Shown piece by piece: positions 32,131 through 41,508 of a stretch of DNA of 64,000 bases. The notes beneath the pieces are model-generated. The model made no database searches and was not told the origin of the DNA. It saw nothing but the letters and a program-made list of their open reading frames with translations. The number at the start of each line of letters is the position of its first letter. Position 1 is the stretch's first letter. Position numbers and translations under genes: made by a program. Source of the DNA: Kriegella aquimaris (GTDB lineage Bacteria > Bacteroidota > Bacteroidia > Flavobacteriales > Flavobacteriaceae); the NCBI RefSeq assembly GCF_900103215.1, contig NZ_FNGV01000006.1, positions 124,001 through 188,000 of the forward strand. The letters are read 5' to 3'.

Positions 32131-33375
32131 TTATTTCAGACTGCCTGTCTTTTTGTGGGAACTCATCCCCGCCAATTTCTCCCTTAAAATCGCCATATCT
32201 TCCTCGACCTTCGAATCAATGATTTTGGCATAATGTTGTGTTGTCCTTAAATTCTTATGGCCTAACATTTTGCTAACCGTTTCAATGGGAACACCATTGG
32301 TCAAGGTCACCGTTGTGGCAAAGGTATGGCGCGCCAGATGCGTAGTAAGATTCTTTTTGATATCACAGCGGTCGGCAATTTCCTTTAAATAGGCGTTGGA
32401 CTTTTGATTGCTCAACACGGGAATCACGCACTTTTTGTTGACCACTTTGGGGTGGTTTTTATATTTTTCTATAATGGCCATCGCCGTAGGCAAAAGCGGA
32501 ATCGTAAAACCGGTATTCGTTTTAGAGCGTTTCGATTTGATATAATAACCGCCTTCTGCATTTTCTAGAATTTCGTCGGGAGTCAAAGTTTGAATATCGA
32601 TATACGCCAATCCTGTAAAGCAACAAAGCACAAACATATCCCGGACGATGCCTAAGCGCGCTCCTTCGAATTCTTTGTCGATAAGTCGCTGTAGTTCTTC
32701 TTTTGTCAAAAACTCGCGTTCTACGGTCTTGAATTGCACTTTGTAGTTGTAGAAGGGGTCTTTGCTGATCCAATCATTACCCACGGCAATTCGGATGATC
32801 TTTTTAAAATTATTGACGTATTTTAAGGCGGAATTATGGTTACAGGCTTTGGTTACCTTTAAAAAGTATTCAAGCCCCTTGATAAATTTTAAGTCCACAT
32901 CCTTTATCGGAATATCGTTTTTACCGTATTCGCTTTTAATATATTCCGAAACATGGCTTCGGGTAGTGTGATATCTTTTGTAGGTTCCTAAAGCGAACTC
33001 AATCCCGACCAGTTTTTTCATTTGCTGGTTGTGCTCATCAAAGAGTTTTACCAACATTTTTAGTTTGGCATTCTTTCCTAAATACTTGTCTTTGACATCA
33101 TGAACCGTAAATGGACTACCTTCTTCAATCAGCTGATGCTGAATCTTGTTCACTTTATGTCGAATAGTGGTCATAAATCTGTTCAGCTCTTCCGCTTCAA
33201 TAGTTTTTCCCTTCAATTTGTTCATTCGGGAATCCCATTTTTCAGGATCAATTTTACGATGCAAACTGATAGATGTTCGTCTCCCATCTACCGTAATTCT
33301 TAGGTATAACCCTGCTTTTCCGTTCTTGTCGCGGCGCTCATCTTTTAGGTAAAAAAGGGTTGAAAAAGAATTCAC
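32131..33375 (-). CDS. Tyrosine recombinase (integrase) of the island
   Basis: 414 residues: N-terminal Arm-binding region (LFYLKDERRDKNGKAGLYLR), SAM-like core-binding domain (about 100-200), and a catalytic domain with Lys (RSKTNTGF), HLAR (His-x-x-Arg), LGHKNLRTTQHYAKI (His and nucleophile Tyr). The first catalytic Arg is replaced: CFTGLAYIDI where most enzymes have TGLR. This is as in the IntDOT group, which also lacks Arg I. It points away from ssrA, ending at 32131 with its promoter next to the tmRNA 3' end, the usual geometry for integration into ssrA. Confidence 0.9.
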   Translation of the reverse strand: MNSFSTLFYLKDERRDKNGKAGLYLRITVDGRRTSISLHRKIDPEKWDSRMNKLKGKTIEAEELNRFMTTIRHKVNKIQHQLIEEGSPFTVHDVKDKYLGKNAKLKMLVKLFDEHNQQMKKLVGIEFALGTYKRYHTTRSHVSEYIKSEYGKNDIPIKDVDLKFIKGLEYFLKVTKACNHNSALKYVNNFKKIIRIAVGNDWISKDPFYNYKVQFKTVEREFLTKEELQRLIDKEFEGARLGIVRDMFVLCCFTGLAYIDIQTLTPDEILENAEGGYYIKSKRSKTNTGFTIPLLPTAMAIIEKYKNHPKVVNKKCVIPVLSNQKSNAYLKEIADRCDIKKNLTTHLARHTFATTVTLTNGVPIETVSKMLGHKNLRTTQHYAKIIDSKVEEDMAILREKLAGMSSHKKTGSLK

Positions 33376-33383
33376 GTATTTTT

Positions 33384-33507
33384 AGGTGTCGATTTATACC
33401 AAATAAAGGTATAAAAAATAAATTATATAAATTTGTAATAATCTAAAAAAGAGTGAATTACAGAGAAATCGACACCACTTTTTAATTTTTAAAATAGGTG
33501 TCGATTT
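33384..33507. promoter_or_regulatory. Integrase arm-type repeats GGTGTCGATTT
   Basis: Three exact copies of GGTGTCGATTT: 33385-33395 direct, 33466-33476 inverted (AAATCGACACC), 33497-33507 direct. They lie between the integrase start and the ssrA 3' end, where arm-type binding sites for the integrase or an excisionase are expected. Confidence 0.6.
33395..33413 (-). promoter_or_regulatory. HipB-like operator in the integrase promoter
   Basis: TATACC-AAATAAA-GGTATA, a perfect palindrome 20 bp upstream of the integrase start. It is the same half-site as the three hipB operators, with a 7-bp instead of a 6-bp spacer. Confidence 0.5.
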
Positions 33508-33560
33508 GGTGACTTGTTATATGGTTTCATGTACTTTCTTCTGAATGAAAATATAACAAA

Positions 33561-33591
33561 AAACCCTGTAAATCAGCGATTTATAGGGTTT
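33561..33591 (-). terminator. Terminator of ssrA
   Basis: On the minus strand CCCTATAAATC-GCT-GATTTACAGGG (G-T pair in the stem) is followed by TTTTTTG. It lies about 25 bp past the tmRNA 3' end. Confidence 0.75.
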
Positions 33592-33616
33592 GTGGGTTGA
33601 AATAGTATCATTTCAG

Positions 33617-34013
33617 TGGAGCCGGAGGGATTCGAACCCTCGTCCAAACAAGCAATTACAAAGCCTTCTACATGTTTAGTTTCTAATTGATTTTCGATGC
33701 GTACCTGACTAGAAACAGCCTAATACACACTTAGCTTCTTAAGGTTTTGGTGGCAGTACCAAAGCGAATACTGCCCTTATATCGACATTTATGGTGCCCC
33801 TAATTGAATCGCCGTCGACAGAGGCTATTCAGGAACATCTCGCTTCTCTACCTAGTAGAGACGAGGCTAAATCCTACTATAATTCGGATTAAGCGGCAAG
33901 AGCGTAATTGTTATCGCCAATTAAAAGTGTGAAATATGAGATTTACGAGCTGTATCCCAGCGCTCGACATGCTTACATTGCCATTGGTCTCGCTGTCAAA
34001 ACCAGTCGGCCCC
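33617..34013 (-). ncRNA. ssrA: tmRNA
   Basis: The 5' end GGGGCCGACTGGTTTTGACA (34013 leftward) and the 3' end GGGTTCGAATCCCTCCGGCT then CCA (to 33617) pair as the tRNA-like acceptor and T arm. The tag frame at 33918-33889 reads GDNNYALAA followed by TAA, so the full tag is (A)GDNNYALAA. With SmpB it rescues stalled ribosomes. Its T-arm/3' end faces the integrase gene and is the likely attachment site of the island, which has left the RNA intact. The gap 34014-34537 holds no convincing gene. Confidence 0.95.
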
Positions 34014-34537
34014 ATAATGAGATAGGCGCGCTTTGCGTGCCTTAAACGAATAATGCCCTGAATTCATTTCAAGACCTTCTTCTCCCATTGTTTTTTCAAA
34101 GAACTTAACCCCGCCCCGCTGCTTTGGGGTCTCAGAGACTATTTATTACACTGCAATACTTGAATTTGAACTTACCCTTTATCTTAGTGCGTTACCCTTT
34201 GCGGCAAAAAGCCTTAAAAGGTCGGGCTATCGGCTGTACAAGGTACTTGCCTCTATCCCTAACGCATAACCCAGATTTTCAGTACACACCCATTTGCGAG
34301 CACAAAAAATATTGGGCAGCAAAGCTAAGAAAAGTTTGCTTACCCCTGATAATCCTGTTACATTTAATGCAAACTTTGTACCAAGTCTATACTATGAGCA
34401 CTTGCATTGAAAATGAGGTTTCTGTTTGTAAAAAAAAAGTCTGGTATTGTTAGCCATTAAAAAGTAGAACGAGACATCTTTACAAGTCGAATTATTTTAA
34501 TCTATTTATTATCAATCAATTAAGTAATTAGAAGAAC
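34014..34537. other. Intergenic region between ssrA and the dehydrogenase gene
   Basis: 524 bp. It should carry the ssrA promoter (leftward) and that of 34538 (rightward). A 109-codon plus frame at 34124-34453 has non-protein-like composition and was not accepted. The stretch near 34184 (GCGTTACCCTTTGCGGCAAA) resembles a scattered intergenic repeat. Confidence 0.45.
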
Positions 34538-35743
34538 GTGAAATTCGGAATCATTAAAGAACGTAAAACACCGCCCGATCAACGTGTGGTGCTAGCACCA
34601 ATTGCCTGTCAAAAAGTCTTAGAGAACCATGATAAGGCCGAAATCAGCGTTGAAGCCTCTCCCATTCGCACGTTTACCGATGCAGAATATAAAGCATCAG
34701 GTATCAAAGTGAATAACGACATGTCTGGCTGTGAAGTGCTCCTTGGAGTTAAAGAAGTACCGATAGACGCCCTTATTCCGAATAAAAAATACTTCTTTTT
34801 TTCACATACCATCAAAAAACAGCCATATAACAGAGAACTTTTGCAGGCTTTATTAGACAAAAATATCGAATTCTATGACCATGAGGTCATAACAAACACA
34901 AAAGGTACACGCTTGGTCGCCTTTGGTCGGTATGCCGGTATCGTTGGGGCCTATAATGGTATTCGGGCCTATGGATTAAAGTTCGGACAGTTTGATCTTC
35001 CAAAGGCCGAGACGCTTACGGACCAAAAGGCACTGATAAATGAACTTCAAAAAATAGAGCTTCCTAATATCAAGATTTTACTGACCGGTAAAGGTCGGGT
35101 AGGCAATGGGGCCAAAGAAATGTTGGATGGTATGGGCTTAAAGGAGGTCGGTGTAAAAGCATATTTAGAAGATGCATTTAACGAACCTGTCTACTGTCAG
35201 ATCGATATTTCCGAATATAACCTAAGAAAAGACGGCGTAAAAGGTTCGATGACTGATTTCTTTGAGAATCCCGAACAATATAAATCCAATTTTTTGCGAT
35301 TTGCAAAAGTCACGGATCTCTATATCGCGGGTCATTTTTACGGTGATGGAGCTCCCTATCTCTTTACACGTGACGATGCAAAGTACCCCGATTTTAAAAT
35401 TAAAGTGGTGGCCGATATCAGCTGTGATATTGACGGTCCCGTCGCGACAACAATTCGAGCTTCTACCATCGCCGAACCAATTTATGGTTATGATCCAAAG
35501 ACCGAAAAAGAGGTAGATTATAAAAATGAATCTGCCATTGCGGTGATGGCGGTCGACAATTTACCTGCCGAACTTCCCCGAGATGCAAGTGAAGGTTTTG
35601 GCGATGCTTTTGTGAAATATGTAATTCCGTCATTTTTTAATAATGATGCCGATGGTATTTTAGAAAGGGCCCGTATGACCAAAGACGGAAAACTTACCGA
35701 ACGCTATGCCTATCTACAAGGTTATGTAAATGGGGAAGAATAG
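34538..35743 (+). CDS. Saccharopine/alanine dehydrogenase-like NAD(P)-dependent oxidoreductase
   Basis: 401 residues. The N-terminus KFGIIKERKTPPDQRVVLAP is the alanine dehydrogenase/PNT N-terminal domain. The Rossmann fold begins with ILLTGKGRVGNGAKEML (about residues 182-198). VVADISCDIDGPVATTIRAS is like the saccharopine dehydrogenase (NAD+, L-lysine-forming) group. It probably catalyses reductive amination or its reverse on a 2-oxoacid/lysine derivative. GTG start at 34538. It is the first plus-strand gene after the island, so it reads as core genome. Confidence 0.8.
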   Translation: MKFGIIKERKTPPDQRVVLAPIACQKVLENHDKAEISVEASPIRTFTDAEYKASGIKVNNDMSGCEVLLGVKEVPIDALIPNKKYFFFSHTIKKQPYNRELLQALLDKNIEFYDHEVITNTKGTRLVAFGRYAGIVGAYNGIRAYGLKFGQFDLPKAETLTDQKALINELQKIELPNIKILLTGKGRVGNGAKEMLDGMGLKEVGVKAYLEDAFNEPVYCQIDISEYNLRKDGVKGSMTDFFENPEQYKSNFLRFAKVTDLYIAGHFYGDGAPYLFTRDDAKYPDFKIKVVADISCDIDGPVATTIRASTIAEPIYGYDPKTEKEVDYKNESAIAVMAVDNLPAELPRDASEGFGDAFVKYVIPSFFNNDADGILERARMTKDGKLTERYAYLQGYVNGEE

Positions 35744-35797
35744 ATCTTGATTATCGCTTTTCCCGAATAAATTAGGGTATCTATGTTTTTATAAAAA

Positions 35798-35818
35798 GCC
35801 TCGACCAATGGCCGAGGC
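35798..35818 (-). terminator. Terminator of the PHP gene
   Basis: On the minus strand GCCTCGGCC-ATT-GGTCGAGGC (one mismatch) is followed by TTTTTAT. It lies between convergent genes ending at 35743 and 35849 and may slow both. Confidence 0.75.
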
Positions 35819-35848
35819 AATTGTATACTTCTTGTTAATACTTTTTCG

Positions 35849-36961
35849 TTAATCGGTCGAAAGCTTCCATTCGATAATGGGGTGCTCCTTGGGTGCGGTA
35901 TAGGCTCCCAATGCTTTGAGTTGCAAGTCGATATTCTTCAAGGGCTCCAAGGTTTTAATCTGTAAGGTTTTGGTTTGGCCTGCTGCTACTTCAAAAACAG
36001 GAGAACTACTGTAAAAGGTATAGGGCATTTCATTTTCGAACAAAAGGTCACTGCTCGAGATATTCTCAATCTCAACTTTCAACACTTGCGTTTTCTCAAT
36101 ATAGGAGGCACTGTTCACCCTAATGCTAGCTTTTAACAATGGTTTTAGATATTCTGGGCGACCGACCAAAAGCGAATTGTAAACTGCTACGGTGCGGCCG
36201 GCAAAGAGTGCTTCTTTTAATCCTTCCAAGCTTTTATCCTTGGCGAAGACCAAGGTAATTGGGCGGTGGTTGCCTTTTTCGGTATAGCTCCAATCAACGA
36301 GTCCGTGAATATCACTCGTGCCCATAATGGTCAAGTTATGTTCTAAGGCCAGCGCCAAAGACTCTTCGGAGTAATCGGTCGTGTTGATGACCTCGATACC
36401 ATGTAATTCCCCTTTTTTGGCTCTCTCGATTTGAAAATCGCTCCAAACAGGGTTGCCTTGGGGGCGTTGTCGGTGCCAAGCGGGATGATTCCAAAATACA
36501 AAAGCGCCCTGCTTATTCGCTTCGGCAAAGGTGTTTTCGGGCCTTTCTATTAAAAGTTTGTTCGCATCCGAAATAAAAATAGCATTATTATGACCGACAG
36601 GCGCAGAGCGCGTTATCTCCGAACCTCGAACAATCAGCAGGTCATGTTCTTTAGCTTCGGCCAATGCCAAATCGAAGGATCGGTTACGGTCTGGGTGCGG
36701 AATATCTTCTTTATGGGGCTGGTATTCTAAATGTTCGGTTAACGAAATGGCGTCCAAATTTTCTCGAAGGGCCTCTTGTACGCGAATTGTAGGCCATACA
36801 TTTCCGTCGGAAAAAACAGTATGCATGTGTAAATCGGTCTTCAGGGTATTATATCCTTCAATATCGGGATATGTCATAGGTTTTGCCCCACTATGGGAAT
36901 GCGATTGGGAATAACCGTTATATAAACCTAAAAGGACAAGGAACAGCAGTATTTTTTTCAT
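35849..36961 (-). CDS. Secreted PHP-domain phosphoesterase
   Basis: 370 residues with a signal peptide (KKILLFLVLLGLYNGYSQS). PHP metal motifs: DLHMHTVFSDG (residues about 43-53), SLTEHLEY, IVRGSEIT and a late TSDIHG. The fold binds two or three metals and hydrolyses phosphoesters; a periplasmic one would scavenge phosphate or process phospho-compounds. The C-terminal ~90 residues form a beta domain. The gene stands alone with its own terminator. Confidence 0.8.
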   Translation of the reverse strand: MKKILLFLVLLGLYNGYSQSHSHSGAKPMTYPDIEGYNTLKTDLHMHTVFSDGNVWPTIRVQEALRENLDAISLTEHLEYQPHKEDIPHPDRNRSFDLALAEAKEHDLLIVRGSEITRSAPVGHNNAIFISDANKLLIERPENTFAEANKQGAFVFWNHPAWHRQRPQGNPVWSDFQIERAKKGELHGIEVINTTDYSEESLALALEHNLTIMGTSDIHGLVDWSYTEKGNHRPITLVFAKDKSLEGLKEALFAGRTVAVYNSLLVGRPEYLKPLLKASIRVNSASYIEKTQVLKVEIENISSSDLLFENEMPYTFYSSSPVFEVAAGQTKTLQIKTLEPLKNIDLQLKALGAYTAPKEHPIIEWKLSTD

Positions 36962-37199
36962 GGTGGTATATTTTCTATAAAAATAAACAACCTGATGAAA
37001 ACTTGTCTAAAGCTTAGATTAAGTAATGTTAAAGTTTGGCATCCCCTACATTTATGCCGTTGGAGCCACGAAGAAAAGCTTTTAATGCCCAAAAGATACC
37101 CAGATGAAACTTCCGAAGCACATGAAAAAAAAGTAAATTAGTCTACCAAATACAAACGGGTCAGGCCAGTATTTGCTGTTTTAAAAATAATTTTTACCG

Positions 37200-37559
37200 A
37201 TGAATCCCGCAGAAGATTACATCTTACAACAATCCGAACCCCATCGCAGTATATTGCTGCATCTGCAGTCGGTTATTGAACGCACGGTTCCCGATGCAGT
37301 TTTAAAATACAAATACAAAATTCCCTTCTATTATGTCAATGGCAGACGGTATTGTTATTTAAACCAAAGCAAAGATTACGTAGACCTTGGTTTTTGGAAC
37401 GCCGCCCACCTTACGGTCAACCTTGAATATATGACAACCGCAGGCCGTAAAATGATGAAGTCGTTACGTTACAAGTCGCTTGACGAAATCGACAATACTA
37501 TTTTAATCGAAATATTGCAAGATGCCTGTTCGGTAGGTGATAAAAAGTTTTGGAAATAA
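37200..37559 (+). CDS. DUF1801 (YdhG-like) protein
   Basis: 119 residues. YILQQSEPHRSILLHLQSVI, LKYKYKIPFYYVNGRRYCYL, YVDLGFW and LRYKSLDEID match the DUF1801/YdhG fold, a small cytosolic alpha/beta protein. Role unknown. It is a single gene in the gap between two minus-strand genes. Confidence 0.8.
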   Translation: MNPAEDYILQQSEPHRSILLHLQSVIERTVPDAVLKYKYKIPFYYVNGRRYCYLNQSKDYVDLGFWNAAHLTVNLEYMTTAGRKMMKSLRYKSLDEIDNTILIEILQDACSVGDKKFWK

Positions 37560-37580
37560 AGTGCACGTTCAAGAATTATG

Positions 37581-37609
37581 TTGGAGTTGAAAAAAAATCC
37601 CAACTCCAA
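37581..37609. terminator. Hairpin between convergent genes
   Basis: TTGGAGTTG (37581) and CAACTCCAA (37601) form a 9-bp stem with an 11-nt A-rich loop. No T tract follows, so it may be a weak bidirectional terminator for the genes ending at 37559 and 37618. Confidence 0.5.
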
Positions 37610-37617
37610 ATTCCTAA

Positions 37618-39228
37618 CTATTCCTTGATAAGCCCCTTATCTTTATATTCCTCAATGAACTGGTTATCAAGTTCATCGGAATCTTTATATTTTTTACGTA
37701 ATTCCGTGAGTTTTTCTTTCATATCTGCAACGATATCGGCGTATTCGGGATCATTGTAAACATTGTTGGTTTCGTTGGGGTCTTTTGAGTGGTCATAGAG
37801 TTCCCAGACATCAACATCATAGTAAAAATGAATCAACTTGTACGCTTTGGTAGCTATCCCATAATGCCGTTTTACGGCATGTTCCGCAGGAAATTCATAG
37901 TAGTGGTAATACACGCCATCTCTAATCCATTTTTCTTTTTCTCCCTTTAACAGAGGTACTAGGCTTTCTCCTTGCATGTCTTCCGGAGCGGTGACACCTG
38001 CAACTTCTAAAAAGGTCTGGGCAAAATCAAGGTTCTGTACCATTTCTTCCTCAGTGGTTCCAGGGGTAATGACGTGGGGCCACTTTATCAGTAAAGGTGT
38101 TTTGAAAGACTCGTTGTACATAAAGCGCTTATCGAACCATCCGTGCTCACCCAAATAAAATCCTTGATCAGAGGTGTAAACCACAAGGGTATTGTCGCTG
38201 AGGTCGTTGTCATCCAAATAATCTAGTAAACGACCAACATTTTCATCTACACCAGCAATGGTTCCCAAGTAATCTTGCATGTACCGTTGATATTTCCAAA
38301 CCATTAGCGTACTATCGTTCATCTCAGGAAAACGGTTCGCAAAGTCTGCGTTGATAGGATCATAAATGGCATCCCATGCCGCTCTTTGTTCAGGGTCGAG
38401 GCGCCCTATGCGGTTTCCGATAGTATTCCAATTCTTAATGTCAAGTTGTTCGGCAACACTGTCGGTCACCTTCAAATCATATGAAAGTTGCATATGCTTT
38501 AATATGTTCATTTCAGCGGGACCAGCGGTAGTTTCACGAGTCACATAATCATCGAAAAGTGTTTCGGGAAGTGGGAAAGTTTTTTTGGTAAATTCTTTAT
38601 AATGTCGTTCTGCGGGCATCCAGGTTCTGTGTGGCGCCTTGTGCAAATACATCAACATAAAAGGTTTCTCGGCATCCCTTCTGTTTTCAAACCAGTCTAT
38701 CGCCAGATCGGTAATAATATCGGTGACATACCCGGTAACCGTAGTATCTCCAGTTGCGGTAATAAATTTTGGGTTGTAATAATCGCCCTGTCCCGGTAAT
38801 ATTTTAAATTCATCGAAGCCTTTGGGGTTGTTGCCAAAGTGTAATTTTCCGAACATTGCCGTTTGGTATCCGGCCTTCTTCAATAGTTGAGGAAAAGTAA
38901 CATTGGTCGTGTCAAAAGGGGAGATGTTATCAATTTTTCCGTTGACGTGCGAATGTTTACCAGTCAATATTACGGCCCGTGAAGGGGCGCAAATCGAGTT
39001 TGTTACCGAAGCATTGGTGAAAAGCATGCCTTCTTTGGCGATACGATCGATATTCGGAGTTTGGATTAATCGGTCATCGTATGCACTAATTGCTTGGTAG
39101 GCATGATCATCTGACATGATGAAGACAATGTTGGGTCTTTTTGCCTTGGTTTCTTTTTGAGATTTTTCCCCGCACGACAAGATGACAAGGCTTCCGATAA
39201 GCAAAAAATAGCATGTTAATTTCTTCAT
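37618..39228 (-). CDS. Sulfatase (S1 family), lipoprotein
   Basis: 536 residues. Lipobox LVILSC (Cys19). The sulfatase signature CAPSRAVILTG has Cys80, the formylglycine site (CxPSR). PNIVFIMSDDHAY supplies the metal Asp pair; later GEHGWFDKRFMY and TSDQGFYLG continue the family pattern. It removes sulfate from a carbohydrate, most likely a marine polysaccharide, and needs an anaerobic or aerobic formylglycine-generating enzyme encoded elsewhere. It is followed 10 bp upstream in transcription by the next sulfatase (39239), so they form an operon. Confidence 0.9.
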   Translation of the reverse strand: MKKLTCYFLLIGSLVILSCGEKSQKETKAKRPNIVFIMSDDHAYQAISAYDDRLIQTPNIDRIAKEGMLFTNASVTNSICAPSRAVILTGKHSHVNGKIDNISPFDTTNVTFPQLLKKAGYQTAMFGKLHFGNNPKGFDEFKILPGQGDYYNPKFITATGDTTVTGYVTDIITDLAIDWFENRRDAEKPFMLMYLHKAPHRTWMPAERHYKEFTKKTFPLPETLFDDYVTRETTAGPAEMNILKHMQLSYDLKVTDSVAEQLDIKNWNTIGNRIGRLDPEQRAAWDAIYDPINADFANRFPEMNDSTLMVWKYQRYMQDYLGTIAGVDENVGRLLDYLDDNDLSDNTLVVYTSDQGFYLGEHGWFDKRFMYNESFKTPLLIKWPHVITPGTTEEEMVQNLDFAQTFLEVAGVTAPEDMQGESLVPLLKGEKEKWIRDGVYYHYYEFPAEHAVKRHYGIATKAYKLIHFYYDVDVWELYDHSKDPNETNNVYNDPEYADIVADMKEKLTELRKKYKDSDELDNQFIEEYKDKGLIKE

Positions 39229-39238
39229 TCTGTTAGAT

Positions 39239-40585
39239 TTATTTGGCGAATTGATTCAAGACCGATTGAAACTTAGTCACGGTGGCTTGTATTTCGATGG
39301 ATTGTTCTTTTGTGTTCAAAGGATTTTTTTCCAAGGAATCTTTTGCAAGATTATAAAATTCCCCGTTACCGTACAATTTCCAATCTTTATTCTGTACATA
39401 CCTTCGGGATTCGAATTTGCCCCAATTGGGAGCGTAATGGCAAAAAATCCATTCGCGGGTATTTTCATTTTCACCGAACAGTTGTCCGTAAAAACTGATT
39501 CCGTCGGTTTCTGATTTTGGTAAAGAGGGCTGCCTGGAAGCTTGTAACAGCGTAGGTAAAAAATCAGTAAAATCGATAAGGTGGTTATTAATCTCACCGG
39601 GTTTTATTTTTCCTTTCCAATTGGCAATAAAAGGTACTTGGGTACCGGCATTTGTAGTGTGCCCCTTGTCTCCTCGTAGCGGTTTTCCATTTACGATAGA
39701 GGTTACGTCCCTGTCCGTTCCATTGTCTCCGATAAAAAGAATTAACGTATTCTCTCTAATTCCTAGGTCTTCCGTTTTCTGTACAATGTCTCCTACCAAC
39801 TTATCCATATAATTCACCATTTCACCAAAATAGATCGGGTCGTTGACTTTTGATTTGGCATCGAAACTTTTAAACTCAGGGTTGTCAGGCACGGGCACAA
39901 AGGGGTCATGGGTCAATACCATAGGGTAATAGATGAACATGGGGACGTCTTTGTTTTCCTCCATAAAAGCTTCAATATGCTTCACGAAAACATCCGGACC
40001 ATATTGGTTTGGGAATTTGACCGTGCCTTTTTGGTATGTGCTCAGCAATGGGTCTTTGTAACGAGAGCCTATTTGGTCTATTTGCCATAAACAATGGGCA
40101 TCGAAACCCGCCTGCTCTGGTGTTGAACCTATTTTCCCGCCTGCTAATTTTTGTTGATGGGCATTCCCCAACAACTGCCATTTTCCGGCAATAAAAGTTT
40201 TGTATCCCGTTGCTTGCATAAAGTGACCGAATGTTTTTTCCTTGGGGTCGAGCAATCCGAAACCAATATAGTTTTTATGATTATACTTGCCCGTCATAAG
40301 TTGTACTCTCGATGGTGTGCAGAGGGGAGTGGCATAACATTGGTCGAAACGCATACCTTCATTGGCCAATCTATCTAAATTCGGAGTGGCATAGCTATCG
40401 CTTCCGTAAACGCCTAAAGTCTCTTGGCCCAGGTCATCTGCCATAATCAAAATAATATTCGGCTTGGTCTGAACTTTTTTAACCTGTGCTATTGCAATTG
40501 GAGTATGTAAAACGGCTAGAAATAGTAAAATAGGAACTAGGCTTGTGCCAATTATGTGATTAGTATACTTTATAGAAAACTTCAA
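39239..40585 (-). CDS. Sulfatase (S1 family), secreted
   Basis: 448 residues with a signal peptide ending near IAIAQ (residue 34). Signature CTPSRVQLMTGKYN with Cys89 as formylglycine precursor; PNIILIMADDLGQE provides metal ligands; later IGDNGTDR and LRGDKGHTTNAGT. TTG start at 40585, chosen because it gives a full signal peptide. First gene of a two-sulfatase operon with 37618-39228. The two proteins are only distantly alike, so they probably act on different positions of the same glycan (inference). Confidence 0.9.
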   Translation of the reverse strand: MKFSIKYTNHIIGTSLVPILLFLAVLHTPIAIAQVKKVQTKPNIILIMADDLGQETLGVYGSDSYATPNLDRLANEGMRFDQCYATPLCTPSRVQLMTGKYNHKNYIGFGLLDPKEKTFGHFMQATGYKTFIAGKWQLLGNAHQQKLAGGKIGSTPEQAGFDAHCLWQIDQIGSRYKDPLLSTYQKGTVKFPNQYGPDVFVKHIEAFMEENKDVPMFIYYPMVLTHDPFVPVPDNPEFKSFDAKSKVNDPIYFGEMVNYMDKLVGDIVQKTEDLGIRENTLILFIGDNGTDRDVTSIVNGKPLRGDKGHTTNAGTQVPFIANWKGKIKPGEINNHLIDFTDFLPTLLQASRQPSLPKSETDGISFYGQLFGENENTREWIFCHYAPNWGKFESRRYVQNKDWKLYGNGEFYNLAKDSLEKNPLNTKEQSIEIQATVTKFQSVLNQFAK

Positions 40586-40672
40586 AGGCCCGAAATATTA
40601 GTGAATGTCTTAAATAAATTTCTTTCTGTTTATTAACCCTACTATGGCGTATGATTTTCCATACATAGGCTT

Positions 40673-41491
40673 CTAAAGACTTACTATGGTTTTCCGAATG
40701 GCTACCAAGTTGGTCAATAGTTTTTCCAAATGATCTAAATGCAACATGTTGGCACCGTCACTTTTGGCATTGGCAGGATCAAAATGGGTTTCCATAAAAA
40801 TACCGTCTACCCCTGCTGCAATTCCTGCCCGAGCCATCGTGCTTATGAGTTCTGGTCGCCCCCCGGTCACCCCACTAGCTTGATTGGGTTGCTGTAACGA
40901 ATGGGTAACATCTAGAACAACTGGCGCATATTGTTTCATCGTGGGGATTCCTCTAAAATCAACGATCATATCTTGATATCCGAACATAGTACCTCGGTCG
41001 GTAATAACAACTTGGTCATTTCCTGAATCAGTGACTTTGGTAACGGCATGCTTCATACTTTCAGGACTCATAAATTGTCCCTTTTTGAGGTTGACTACTT
41101 TTCCTGTTTTGGCGGCGGCCACGAGCAAATCGGTCTGACGGACCAAAAAAGCGGGAATTTGAAGTACATCGACATATTCGGCAGCCATGGCGGCATCAGA
41201 AATCTCATGAATATCGGTAACTGTGGGTACCTTGAAAGTCTCGGAGACTTTCCGTAATATTTTTAAAGCTTTTTCGTCGCCTATACCTGTAAATGAATCT
41301 ACGCGACTTCGGTTGGCCTTTTTAAAACTTCCTTTGAAAACATATGGAATTTGAAGCTTATCCGTTATACCGACTATTTTTTCTGCAATACGTAAGGCCA
41401 TTTCTTCTCCTTCAATAGCACAAGGACCTGAAAGTAGAAAAAAGTTATTACTGTCGGTATGTTTGATTTGGGGTACAAGGTCTAAACGCAT
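40673..41491 (-). CDS. kdsA: 3-deoxy-8-phosphooctulonate synthase
   Basis: 272 residues, the usual length. FFLLSGPCAIEGEEMALRIA, YVFKGSFKKANRSRVDSFTG, VLQIPAFLVRQTDLLVAAA, NLKKGQFMSPESM and TDRGTMFGYQDMIVDFR are diagnostic. It condenses arabinose 5-phosphate with phosphoenolpyruvate to Kdo 8-phosphate for lipid A core synthesis in the cytoplasm. Apparently a single gene with a very short leader: the -7 box is about 17 bp from the start. Confidence 0.95.
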   Translation of the reverse strand: MRLDLVPQIKHTDSNNFFLLSGPCAIEGEEMALRIAEKIVGITDKLQIPYVFKGSFKKANRSRVDSFTGIGDEKALKILRKVSETFKVPTVTDIHEISDAAMAAEYVDVLQIPAFLVRQTDLLVAAAKTGKVVNLKKGQFMSPESMKHAVTKVTDSGNDQVVITDRGTMFGYQDMIVDFRGIPTMKQYAPVVLDVTHSLQQPNQASGVTGGRPELISTMARAGIAAGVDGIFMETHFDPANAKSDGANMLHLDHLEKLLTNLVAIRKTIVSL

Positions 41492-41508
41492 TGCTTTTTG
41501 TTTTATAC

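Noticed and set aside
34124..34453. 109-residue ORF between ssrA and the dehydrogenase gene
   Set aside because: Composition is unlike real proteins here, and the region resembles an intergenic repeat/leader.
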